Source of the DNA: Deinococcus sp.
Lineage (GTDB): Bacteria > Deinococcota > Deinococci > Deinococcales > Deinococcaceae
Length of the DNA: 5,767 nt
Direction of reading: 5' to 3'
NCBI GenBank assembly: GCA_018260375.1
Contig: JAGLBF010000139.1
Span: 1 to 5,767, forward strand
Below, one piece after another: positions 1 to 4,490 of the stretch. The translations under genes and the position numbers were made by a program. Every line of letters starts with the position of its first letter. The first letter of the stretch is position 1. The notes under the pieces are model-generated. The model did not search any database. It was not told the DNA's origin and worked only from the letters and a program-made list of their open reading frames with translations.

Positions 1-52
1 GAGCCGCAGGCGGCGCTTTTCCGACTGTGGTGGAATTTAGCGCAGTCCGTAT
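1..52 (+). repeat. Repeat copy 1, right-hand part only
   Basis: These bases match the last 53 bases of the 136-bp repeat seen complete at 2206-2341, with a single G missing near position 43 (AGCGCAG instead of AGCGGCAG). The copy ends in the family terminus GCAGTCCGTAT shortened to CGCAGTCCGTAT at 41-52. The left part lies outside the window. It sits about 80 bp upstream of queE and has the same orientation as the other copies. Confidence 0.9.
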
Positions 53-123
53 GAACCACACCCCCTCTCAACCTTAATCTCAACGCGCCCGAAACGTGGC
101 GTGACGGTCAAGCCTTATTCTCC

Positions 124-129
124 AAAGGA
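124..129 (+). promoter_or_regulatory. Ribosome binding site that fixes the queE start
   Basis: AAAGGA lies 4 nt before the ATG at 134. The alternative in-frame GTG at 101 has no comparable site before it. This, and the usual QueE N-terminus beginning just before the Y-x-x-x-E-R-F-Y-T-W-Q-G-E-G block, argues for the ATG at 134. Confidence 0.7.
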
Positions 130-133
130 ACAC

Positions 134-838
134 ATGAAGAACATCACCAAATACCCCGTCTTAGAGCGCTTTTATACCTGGCAGGGCGAGGGCGTACACT
201 TGGGACGAGCGGCTTATTTTGTGCGGCTATACGGCTGCCCGCAGCACTGCCCCTGGTGCGACAGCGCAGGCACCTGGCACCCCGAATACCGCCCCGCGCA
301 GTTGCCGCTGCTTACAGCCCAGGACATTGCCCAGACTATTGCTGACGAAATCCCAGCGCAGGCCGTGGTGGTAATTACAGGCGGCGAGCCGATTTTGTTT
401 GATTTACAACCGCTCACCACTGCCCTGCACGCCACAGGCCGCCGCATTCACCTAGAAACCAGCGGCATTGCGCCCCTGCGCGGCGAGATAGACTGGCTCA
501 CGCTGTCGCCCAAGCCCTTTGGTACTGTGCCGCTGCCCTGTGTAGTAGAGCAGGCCGACGAGGTCAAAATTATCGTGGCAACACCCCAAGATATCCCTGA
601 CGGCCTAGCGACGCTTCAGGGGCTGCGTGATGAAGCTGTGATCTGGCTTCATCCCGAATGGAGTAAGGCCCGCGAACACGACGGCGCAGTGCTCAACGCC
701 ATCACCGAAGCAGTCAAAGCCAATCCGCGCCTGCGTGCTGGTTATCAGATGCACAAACTCTACCGTGCAGACGACCTAGACACGCACAGTGACAGGCGCC
801 GCATACCGCTGGGTGGCAACCGTGAGCTGGGCTTTTGA
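134..838 (+). CDS. queE: 7-carboxy-7-deazaguanine synthase QueE
   Basis: QueE is a cytoplasmic radical-SAM enzyme. It converts 6-carboxy-tetrahydropterin to 7-carboxy-7-deazaguanine, the ring-forming step toward preQ0 and queuosine. Seen in the 234-residue product: the substrate/N-terminal block with W16-Q-G-E-G20, then G24-R-A-A-x-F-V-R-L, then the Fe-S cluster cysteines C35, C39 and C42 in a CX3CX2C arrangement (C-P-Q-H-C-P-W-C-D). Further along are TGGEP (82-86, the SAM-binding GGE motif), HLETSG (106-111), SPKP (125-128) and DEVK (142-145). All match the family, and the length is normal for a short QueE. A longer reading from GTG 101 adds 11 residues but lacks a ribosome binding site. No queC, queD or queF lies within the window, so the gene appears to stand alone. 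No preQ1 riboswitch could be recognised upstream. The product is intact. Confidence 0.93.
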   Translation: MKNITKYPVLERFYTWQGEGVHLGRAAYFVRLYGCPQHCPWCDSAGTWHPEYRPAQLPLLTAQDIAQTIADEIPAQAVVVITGGEPILFDLQPLTTALHATGRRIHLETSGIAPLRGEIDWLTLSPKPFGTVPLPCVVEQADEVKIIVATPQDIPDGLATLQGLRDEAVIWLHPEWSKAREHDGAVLNAITEAVKANPRLRAGYQMHKLYRADDLDTHSDRRRIPLGGNRELGF

Positions 839-845
839 GGGGCAG

Positions 846-888
846 AGAAAAACTTACCAAAGGGACTCGCTGCCTCAGCACTTTTTCT
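846..888 (+). terminator. Weak terminator candidate after queE
   Basis: Eight bases after the queE stop, AGAAAAA (846-852) pairs with TTTTTCT (882-888), and a small GCTG-CCT-CAGC hairpin (869-879) precedes the T-run. The A-run and T-run flanks would fit termination on the + strand, but the GC core is only 4 bp. The call is tentative. Confidence 0.3.
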
Positions 889-895
889 ACAGAAT

Positions 896-921
896 ATACG
901 TATTCCGGTTCATTTCGGCGT
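896..921 (+). repeat. Decayed fragment of the repeat's left end
   Basis: ATACGTATTCCGGTTCATTT followed by CGGCGT aligns with the left end of the 136-bp family (ATACGGATTCCGATTGATTT then GGCGT). It differs by three substitutions and one inserted C. Similarity stops after about 26 bases. It has the same orientation as the other copies. It could be a relic of an old copy or of a related family sharing the same end. Confidence 0.5.
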
Positions 922-980
922 CAAGACGCTTAAAACATTGGTTGGCTATGGCGTCAGTAAAATTGGTAGCGTCAGTATAA

Positions 981-1006
981 TAGAAAAACCCCGTCTAGCA
1001 CGGGGT
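981..1006 (-). terminator. Intrinsic terminator of tRNA-Val
   Basis: Read on the minus strand, ACCCCG (1006-1001) and CGGGGT (993-988) form a 6-bp GC-rich stem around a 7-nt loop. TTTT and then CTA follow directly. It begins 9 nt past the encoded CCA end of the tRNA, the expected place for a Rho-independent terminator of that transcript. Confidence 0.85.
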
Positions 1007-1014
1007 CTTGTCAT

Positions 1015-1089
1015 TGGTGGGCAGTGAGGGATTTGAACCCCCGACCCGTCGCGTGTAAGGCGAAAGCTCTACCGCTGAGCTAACTGCCC
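1015..1089 (-). tRNA. tRNA-Val (anticodon UAC)
   Basis: On the minus strand the 72-nt body plus encoded CCA folds as a full cloverleaf. It has a 7-bp acceptor (GGGCAGT/ACTGCCC), D stem GCTC/GAGC with loop AGCGGTA, anticodon loop CTTACAC giving UAC (valine), a 5-nt variable loop GGGTC, and T arm GGGGG-TTCAAAT-CCCTC with one G-U pair. A73 is followed by CCA at 1017-1015. The only flaw is a U-C mismatch at the outer pair of the anticodon stem (27-43); the other four pairs are good. A consensus promoter precedes it and a clear terminator follows, so it looks like a single-gene transcript. Confidence 0.96.
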
Positions 1090-1116
1090 TTAAGGTCTTT
1101 CTCTTAAGGCCTAAAT

Positions 1117-1145
1117 AGAGTAAAGGTTGTGAGCGCTTTTGTCAA
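1117..1145 (-). promoter_or_regulatory. Housekeeping-sigma promoter of tRNA-Val
   Basis: On the minus strand a perfect -35 box TTGACA (1145-1140) is followed after exactly 17 nt by TACTCT (1122-1117), a 4/6 match to the -10 consensus with the key TA and T positions kept. Transcription would start near 1110, about 20 nt before the mature tRNA 5' end. A CCTTAAG/CTTAAGG inverted repeat (1088-1109) lies in this short leader. Confidence 0.8.
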
Positions 1146-1269
1146 GTTGTGGCGAGGTGGCGGGGTGGCAGGTGTGAGTGTGAACAATGTGCAGGCTGAG
1201 GCACTGTAGGGCAGAAGCTCGGCTTAGCCGCCGAAGGAGTCAAAGCGTGGAGCAGTGCGCTCACCCTGG

Positions 1270-2142
1270 TCACTCAGCTCCGCCCATTACCCCGGCGTCT
1301 CTCTGATCAACTCTCGCGGTGTTGTCTTTGTCAGGCAGCGGCGATAAGGTAATTTCGCCGTGGGGGGATACTGAGAGCAGCCGCACTTCGGCAAGTGACC
1401 ACAGAGCGCGGTGAAGACTCATTTCGCGCCGGGGTTCAGCGTTTGGGGCCAGCGTGTCCAGCATCTGGGTGTAGCGCAGCGGGGCCAACTGCCCACCGAG
1501 CCAGGGTGTATGCAAAAACACCTGCTCTAGCACCTGGCGCTGCACTTCTGTCTGCGCGGCTTGGCGATAGCGGGCCTGGGTGGCTTGCTGGCGGCGGCGT
1601 TTGTCGCGCTCAGCCTGACGCTGGGCTAACTCTACCGCTTCGGCGGGCGACAGGTATGCACCGCGCTGCTGGCGCCTGAGCCGCTGTTCATCTACTCGCT
1701 CGGCCGCCTTGTCGCGGGCCCGCTCCTGCCACTGCCGCGCCTGACTAGAAGCCACCTGTACACCGCCTTTTACCGCACTTTTAACGGCTCCTTGCACCGC
1801 TGGATGCTGCCACACTTCGCTTAGTTGGCTCACCACGTTGGCAGATTTACCCTGTGCAAATTTACTCTGTGCAGCTTTATCCTGTGCAGCTTTGCTACCT
1901 ATGTTAGTGCGGCCACCAGATTGGCTTGCCACGGCCTGACCCACCACCTGCCCTGCCACTTGGCCCGCGACCTGTTTTGTCACCTGGCTAACCGAGCGAA
2001 TCACTTCCTTTTTGACCACCTCGCGTACGGTTTCGGAGGCCAACAAGCGCTCACCCACCGTGCGAAAAAGCTGCTCACGCAGTGTTTCGCCGTGTGGTGG
2101 GGGCCGCTGTAAGGATTGGGGTGACGTCTTAGGCTTGGTCAT
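1270..2142 (-). CDS. Unrecognised Gln/Lys/Arg-rich protein with internal repeats
   Basis: I do not recognise a family for this 290-residue protein. It has no signal peptide and no membrane span, and it is strongly basic. Regions in order: residues 1-20 polar and Pro-rich; 21-55 a likely charged helix (R-E-Q-L-F-R-T-V-G-E-R-L-L); 57-69 a Q-V-A-G tetrapeptide repeated three times with Gly every fourth residue, resembling a soluble Gly-x-x-x-Gly helix; 85-99 three tandem pentapeptides AAQDK, AAQSK, FAQGK; 135-207 a long Gln/Arg/Glu/Lys-rich stretch likely to be helical or coiled coil; and 210-268 a more globular end with hydrophobic residues and an S-P-H-G-E-I-T-L-S-P hairpin-like turn. That C-terminal part might be a small winged-helix-like fold, but this is a guess. 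No good Shine-Dalgarno precedes the ATG, so translation may be leaderless. The gene is downstream of repeat copy 2 and co-directional with era. The long open frame and protein-like composition support a real gene. Confidence 0.75.
   Translation of the reverse strand: MTKPKTSPQSLQRPPPHGETLREQLFRTVGERLLASETVREVVKKEVIRSVSQVTKQVAGQVAGQVVGQAVASQSGGRTNIGSKAAQDKAAQSKFAQGKSANVVSQLSEVWQHPAVQGAVKSAVKGGVQVASSQARQWQERARDKAAERVDEQRLRRQQRGAYLSPAEAVELAQRQAERDKRRRQQATQARYRQAAQTEVQRQVLEQVFLHTPWLGGQLAPLRYTQMLDTLAPNAEPRREMSLHRALWSLAEVRLLSVSPHGEITLSPLPDKDNTARVDQRDAGVMGGAE
1846..1890 (-). repeat. Three tandem 15-bp units inside a coding gene
   Basis: Units at 1846-1860, 1861-1875 and 1876-1890 read, on the + strand, TTTACCCTGTGCAAA, TTTACTCTGTGCAGC and TTTATCCTGTGCAGC. 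The period is a multiple of three, so it encodes a pentapeptide array (A/F-A-Q-D/S/G-K) without breaking the frame. The units differ by two to four bases. Confidence 0.9.
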
Positions 2143-2205
2143 GTCTGTTATGTTGCCACAAGATGGAGAGAGGGACTAGATACAGATACGCGCTCCAGGG
2201 CTTTT

Positions 2206-2341
2206 ATACGGATTCCGATTGATTTGGCGTACTTCCGAATCAATCAGGGCGAATGCGAGTGGGAACAGCATACGGACTGCGCGGTATGGAGCCGCAGGCG
2301 GCGCTTTTCCGACTGTGGTGGAATTTAGCGGCAGTCCGTAT
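2206..2341 (+). repeat. Repeat copy 2, complete 136-bp element
   Basis: This is a full copy, almost identical over its length to 3149-3284. It begins ATACGGATTCCG and ends GCAGTCCGTAT, so the outermost 7 bp (ATACGGA/TCCGTAT) are inverted. It has two modules. The left one carries an 8-bp stem GATTGATT (2217-2224) / AATCAATC (2238-2245). The right one is bounded by an 11-bp perfect inverted repeat ATACGGACTGC (2270-2280) / GCAGTCCGTAT (2331-2341), with a smaller GC-rich inverted repeat at 2291-2302 inside. It encodes nothing and fills the gap between the membrane-protein gene and the 290-residue gene. Such features suit a MITE-like or small non-coding repeat. No target-site duplication is evident here. 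Confidence 0.93.
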
Positions 2342-2344
2342 TAC

Positions 2345-3082
2345 TCAAGGTTTTTCCCACTCCACCACATGTCTCCCTTTGCGGTAGGCGTAAAACTGGC
2401 CCAGCAACAAAAACACATTCATCATCGCCGCTGTCAGCACCCGTTCACAGATACCGTAGAATTTACCCAGTGCCGAGTGCGGGCTGTCTGGTACAAACAA
2501 AATAACCACCAACAGGGTAAACAGCAGCACCGCCCCCGTGATGTTGATGGCATAGATGTGCTCATGGTAAAAGCCCGCCCACAATTTGTGCCGCAGCGGA
2601 TTCACACGCCCGGTGATGAGTTCGGTGCGCTGCCCGTTGACATCTAATATCACAAAGCAGCGGGTGTGCGGCGTGATAATAAAATGCTCCTGGGCCTCGA
2701 GCAGGCGGCGCAAAAACCACTCACTGGTACTCTGAATATCAGTGAGGTAGCGCCCGAAGATGCGAATGCCCACTTCGCTGGCCTCGGGGTTAATGCTGAT
2801 AAGACACTCGTTGGGGTGGGGACGGTCTACGTCTTCCAGAAGCAGCAGCGTTCCTGACAGTATCTTCATCCGCAGTTGGGGGTTGAGGCGCTCGATCACC
2901 GCCTGCATTCGCTCTGTAAACTCGCCCGTTGCCGTTTGATGCGGCAAGAAGGTCAGCGTGGGCAGTAGGTCGCGCCAAAACTGCTCGGTTTGTACCAGCG
3001 CCATATCGCGGGCATGCACCGTCGTCATAGAGCGCAAAAACGTGGGCGAAGACGTAGAGGATGAAAGGGGAGCAACAGCCAT
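2345..3082 (-). CDS. Membrane protein of unknown function, two C-terminal TM helices
   Basis: I do not recognise a family for this 245-residue protein. Residues 1-170 look like a soluble domain with mixed helices and strands (for example R-C-F-V-I-L-D-V-N-G at 141-150). Two hydrophobic segments follow at about 177-197 (rich in I, V, L, F) and 215-233 (V-L-T-A-A-M-M-N-V-F-L-L-L-G). The tail after them is short, charged and basic (Y-R-K-G-R-H). With no signal peptide, a cytoplasmic N-domain anchored by a C-terminal hairpin is the likely topology. No catalytic motif is visible. The ATG at 3082 has an in-frame TAG five codons upstream, so the gene cannot be longer. Its Shine-Dalgarno is poor (GGAG 15 nt away). 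M19 and M27 are alternative starts, and the first 18 residues (Ser/Thr-rich) could be untranslated. The gene is co-directional with era but 310 bp downstream of it, with a repeat between them. Its stop lies 3 bp from repeat copy 2. Confidence 0.8.
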   Translation of the reverse strand: MAVAPLSSSTSSPTFLRSMTTVHARDMALVQTEQFWRDLLPTLTFLPHQTATGEFTERMQAVIERLNPQLRMKILSGTLLLLEDVDRPHPNECLISINPEASEVGIRIFGRYLTDIQSTSEWFLRRLLEAQEHFIITPHTRCFVILDVNGQRTELITGRVNPLRHKLWAGFYHEHIYAINITGAVLLFTLLVVILFVPDSPHSALGKFYGICERVLTAAMMNVFLLLGQFYAYRKGRHVVEWEKP

Positions 3083-3392
3083 ACAGCACTGAGCCTACTC
3101 CATCAGGGGCAAGTGTTCAGCAAAAGAAGAAGGTAAGGTATAGATGTAATACGGATTCCGATTGATTTGGCGTACTTCCGAATCAATCAGGGCGAATGCG
3201 AGTGGGAACAGCATACGGACTGCGCGGTATGGAGCCGCAGGCGGCGCTTTTACGACTGTGGTGGAATTTAGCGGCAGTCCGTATAAGATGTAGGGTGTAG
3301 ATGTGCGCCAACGCGAACCTTCCCCTACGCCCGCTGGCCCTCTTTCGCCCGCGTATTGAATACGGTGCAAGCTGGAACCGGTATAACCCGGC
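3083..3392. other. 310-bp gap between era and the membrane-protein gene
   Basis: Nearly half of this gap is repeat copy 3. Between the repeat and the era stop there is a 13-bp interrupted palindrome CGTATTGAATACG (3352-3364), but no stem followed by a T-run in either direction, so no era terminator is evident. Between the repeat and the membrane-protein start no convincing promoter was found. I see no small gene with a ribosome binding site in the gap. Confidence 0.6.
3149..3284 (+). repeat. Repeat copy 3, complete 136-bp element
   Basis: It matches copy 2 along its entire 136 bp with one visible substitution (A at 3252 where copy 2 has C). The left stem is at 3160-3188. The right 11-bp inverted repeat is at 3213-3223 and 3274-3284. 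AGATGTA lies immediately outside the left end (3142-3148) and again one base beyond the right end (3286-3292), which may be a target-site duplication with a one-base slip. The copy occupies the era to membrane-protein gap in the same orientation as all other copies. Confidence 0.93.
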
Positions 3393-4319
3393 TTATTCGT
3401 AGCCCAGTTCACGTAGAGCTTCGGGGTCTTCGCGCCAGCCTGGAATGACAATCACTTCTAGGCCTAAGTACACTTTGGTATTTAAAAAGACCTCTAGCTG
3501 CTTGCGGGCGGCCTGACCGATTTCTCGCAGTTGCTTGCCGCCTGCGCCGATGACCATGCCTTTGTGCGCCTGCTTTTCAACGATGATTTCGCCCTCTATG
3601 CGCTGCAAGCCGTCGTCACGCGAGGTCCAACTGTTGACGCGGGTAGCCACCGCATAAGGCAGTTCGTCACGCAGTTTTTTCATGGCTTCTTCGCGGATAA
3701 TCTCAGCGGCCCACATCTCGCGGCTCTGGTCGCTGCTGGCTCCCCGAGGAAAGAAAAAGGGGTTTGCAGGCAGCTCGGCGAGCAGTTGGTCGCGCAGTAT
3801 CTGCACCTGTCCAGGATTATTCTGGGCGCTGAGCATCAGTTCATTAAACTCGCCGCGTCCGTCTAGCAGTTCGCGGTAGAGTTTCATCGCTTCATCGGGG
3901 TACTTGGCCGCGTCGGTTTTGTTGCCAACGAGTGTCAGCGGCTTGGGCAGGTCACGGATCTGACGGGCCACCATTTTGTCCTCATCGGTGGGCGGGTGAC
4001 GCAGGTCTACCACCCACACAATGCCGTCAACGTCTGACAGTGCCGTGGCGATTTCATTGTTCATGTACTTGCCCATCGCGTCTTTTGGCTTGTGCAGCCC
4101 GGGCGTGTCTACAAATACGATCTGTGCATCGTCAGTGGTATAGATGCCGCGCAGCCCCTTGCGGGTGGTCTGCGGGCGGGGGCTGATAGGCGCTACTTTT
4201 ACGCCCAGCAAATTGTTCAGCAAGGTACTTTTGCCTACATTAGGCTTACCCACGATAGCCACAAAGCCGGCGCGGGTACTTTCTTGATTGTTAAACTCTT
4301 GATTGTTAAACACAGTCAT
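3393..4319 (-). CDS. era: GTPase Era, ribosome maturation factor
   Basis: Era is a GTPase with a C-terminal KH domain. It binds the 3' end of 16S rRNA and assists 30S subunit maturation. All elements are visible in the 308-residue product: G1 GKPNVGKST (24-32), G2 PQTTR (49-53), G3 DTPG (71-74), G4 NKTD (133-136) and G5 S-A-Q (164-166; usually S-A-L or S-A-K). The KH RNA-binding motif follows at about 248-276, with the GxxG loop as G-A-G-G (258-261) and then K-Q-L-R-E-I-G. The length is close to the usual 300. I chose ATG 4319. The open frame extends to an ATG at 4415, but those 32 residues are not Era-like and that ATG has no Shine-Dalgarno. The ATG at 4319 also lacks one; instead it overlaps the stop of a small upstream ORF as ATGA. 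Residues 4-13 are a duplicated F-N-N-Q-E. The gene diverges from the glycerate kinase gene. Confidence 0.96.
   Translation of the reverse strand: MTVFNNQEFNNQESTRAGFVAIVGKPNVGKSTLLNNLLGVKVAPISPRPQTTRKGLRGIYTTDDAQIVFVDTPGLHKPKDAMGKYMNNEIATALSDVDGIVWVVDLRHPPTDEDKMVARQIRDLPKPLTLVGNKTDAAKYPDEAMKLYRELLDGRGEFNELMLSAQNNPGQVQILRDQLLAELPANPFFFPRGASSDQSREMWAAEIIREEAMKKLRDELPYAVATRVNSWTSRDDGLQRIEGEIIVEKQAHKGMVIGAGGKQLREIGQAARKQLEVFLNTKVYLGLEVIVIPGWREDPEALRELGYE
4283..4312 (-). repeat. 15-bp tandem duplication in the era N-terminus
   Basis: CTTGATTGTTAAACT (4283-4297) and CTTGATTGTTAAACA (4298-4312) are adjacent and differ only in the last base. They encode F-N-N-Q-E twice, in the flexible stretch before the Era G1 motif. 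The in-frame 15-bp step means the GTPase domain is undisturbed. It looks like a recent slippage event. Confidence 0.92.
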
Positions 4320-4399
4320 TGGAGTATTGTGCCACACGGGGCGGGCAGCGCGGGTATTGCCCCGCAGAAGCACGCAAGCACAGGAAAAAAGGCAACCAT
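4316..4399 (-). CDS. Candidate 27-residue leader peptide coupled to era
   Basis: This small frame has one of the best ribosome binding sites in the window: AAGGAGG, 6 nt before its ATG (4399-4397). It reads M-V-A-F-F-P-V-L-A-C-F-C-G and continues with small, Pro-rich residues to L-Q. It ends in TGA at 4318-4316, which overlaps the era ATG (4319-4317) as ATGA. The ATGA overlap is a classic sign of termination-reinitiation coupling, and era has no Shine-Dalgarno of its own. The peptide is hydrophobic with three Cys and matches no family I know. The frame may serve only to load ribosomes onto era, or the peptide may act itself. The alternative is that the Shine-Dalgarno match is chance and era is translated from a leaderless or weak site. 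Confidence 0.45.
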   Translation of the reverse strand: MVAFFPVLACFCGAIPALPAPCGTILQ

Positions 4400-4405
4400 A
4401 CGCGG

Positions 4406-4412
4406 CCTCCTT
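4406..4412 (-). promoter_or_regulatory. Strong Shine-Dalgarno of the era leader ORF
   Basis: AAGGAGG on the minus strand is a full match to the anti-Shine-Dalgarno core. It sits 6 nt (CCGCGT) before the ATG at 4399, which is ideal spacing. The only other nearby start, the ATG at 4415-4413, abuts its upstream edge and so cannot use it. The site therefore points to the 27-codon ORF rather than to an extended Era. Confidence 0.6.
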
Positions 4413-4479
4413 CATACCGGTTTCTATGCCCGCCGCACAGCTGATGCTGGCGGCTGAACACGCACGGCACGCACGGTTT

Positions 4480-4485
4480 TATAAT
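4480..4485 (+). promoter_or_regulatory. Leaderless-type -10 box of the glycerate kinase gene
   Basis: A perfect TATAAT ends 5 nt before the ATG at 4491, so transcription would begin at or within a base or two of the start codon, leaving no room for a Shine-Dalgarno; none is seen. The -35 region is poor (the nearest, TGAACA at 4455-4460, has a 19-nt spacer). A CGCACGG direct repeat (4461-4467, 4470-4476) lies just upstream. Leaderless genes driven mainly by the -10 box are well known in Deinococcus. Confidence 0.7.
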
Positions 4486-4490
4486 AATCC

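Noticed and set aside
101..133. GTG start giving an 11-residue longer QueE
   Set aside because: It has no ribosome binding site, and the added residues are not part of the family. ATG 134 has AAAGGA at good spacing.
53..133. Possible preQ1-type riboswitch upstream of queE
   Set aside because: I could not find the expected hairpin plus A-rich tail; the stretch has no convincing stem.
976..981. Perfect TATAAT on the + strand
   Set aside because: It has no -35 match at usable spacing and no + strand gene after it; it would only read antisense to the tRNA and its terminator.
2291..2308. GCCGC-AG-GCGGC then GC and TTTT inside the repeat, as a + strand terminator
   Set aside because: The loop is only 2 nt and the T-run is short and separated. 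No + strand gene ends just before it in copies 2 or 3.
2219..2647. 142-codon + strand frame starting in repeat copy 2
   Set aside because: It begins inside the repeat and runs antisense through the membrane-protein gene. It has no SD and no recognisable motif.
2790..3089. 99-codon minus-strand frame with GTG start and GGAG 8 nt upstream
   Set aside because: It overlaps the 245-residue gene in another frame and has an Ala/Arg/Pro-rich, non-protein-like composition. The GGAG may be chance.
4320..4415. Extended 340-residue Era from ATG 4415
   Set aside because: The extra 32 residues do not resemble Era, and the strong SD lies after that ATG and serves a different frame.
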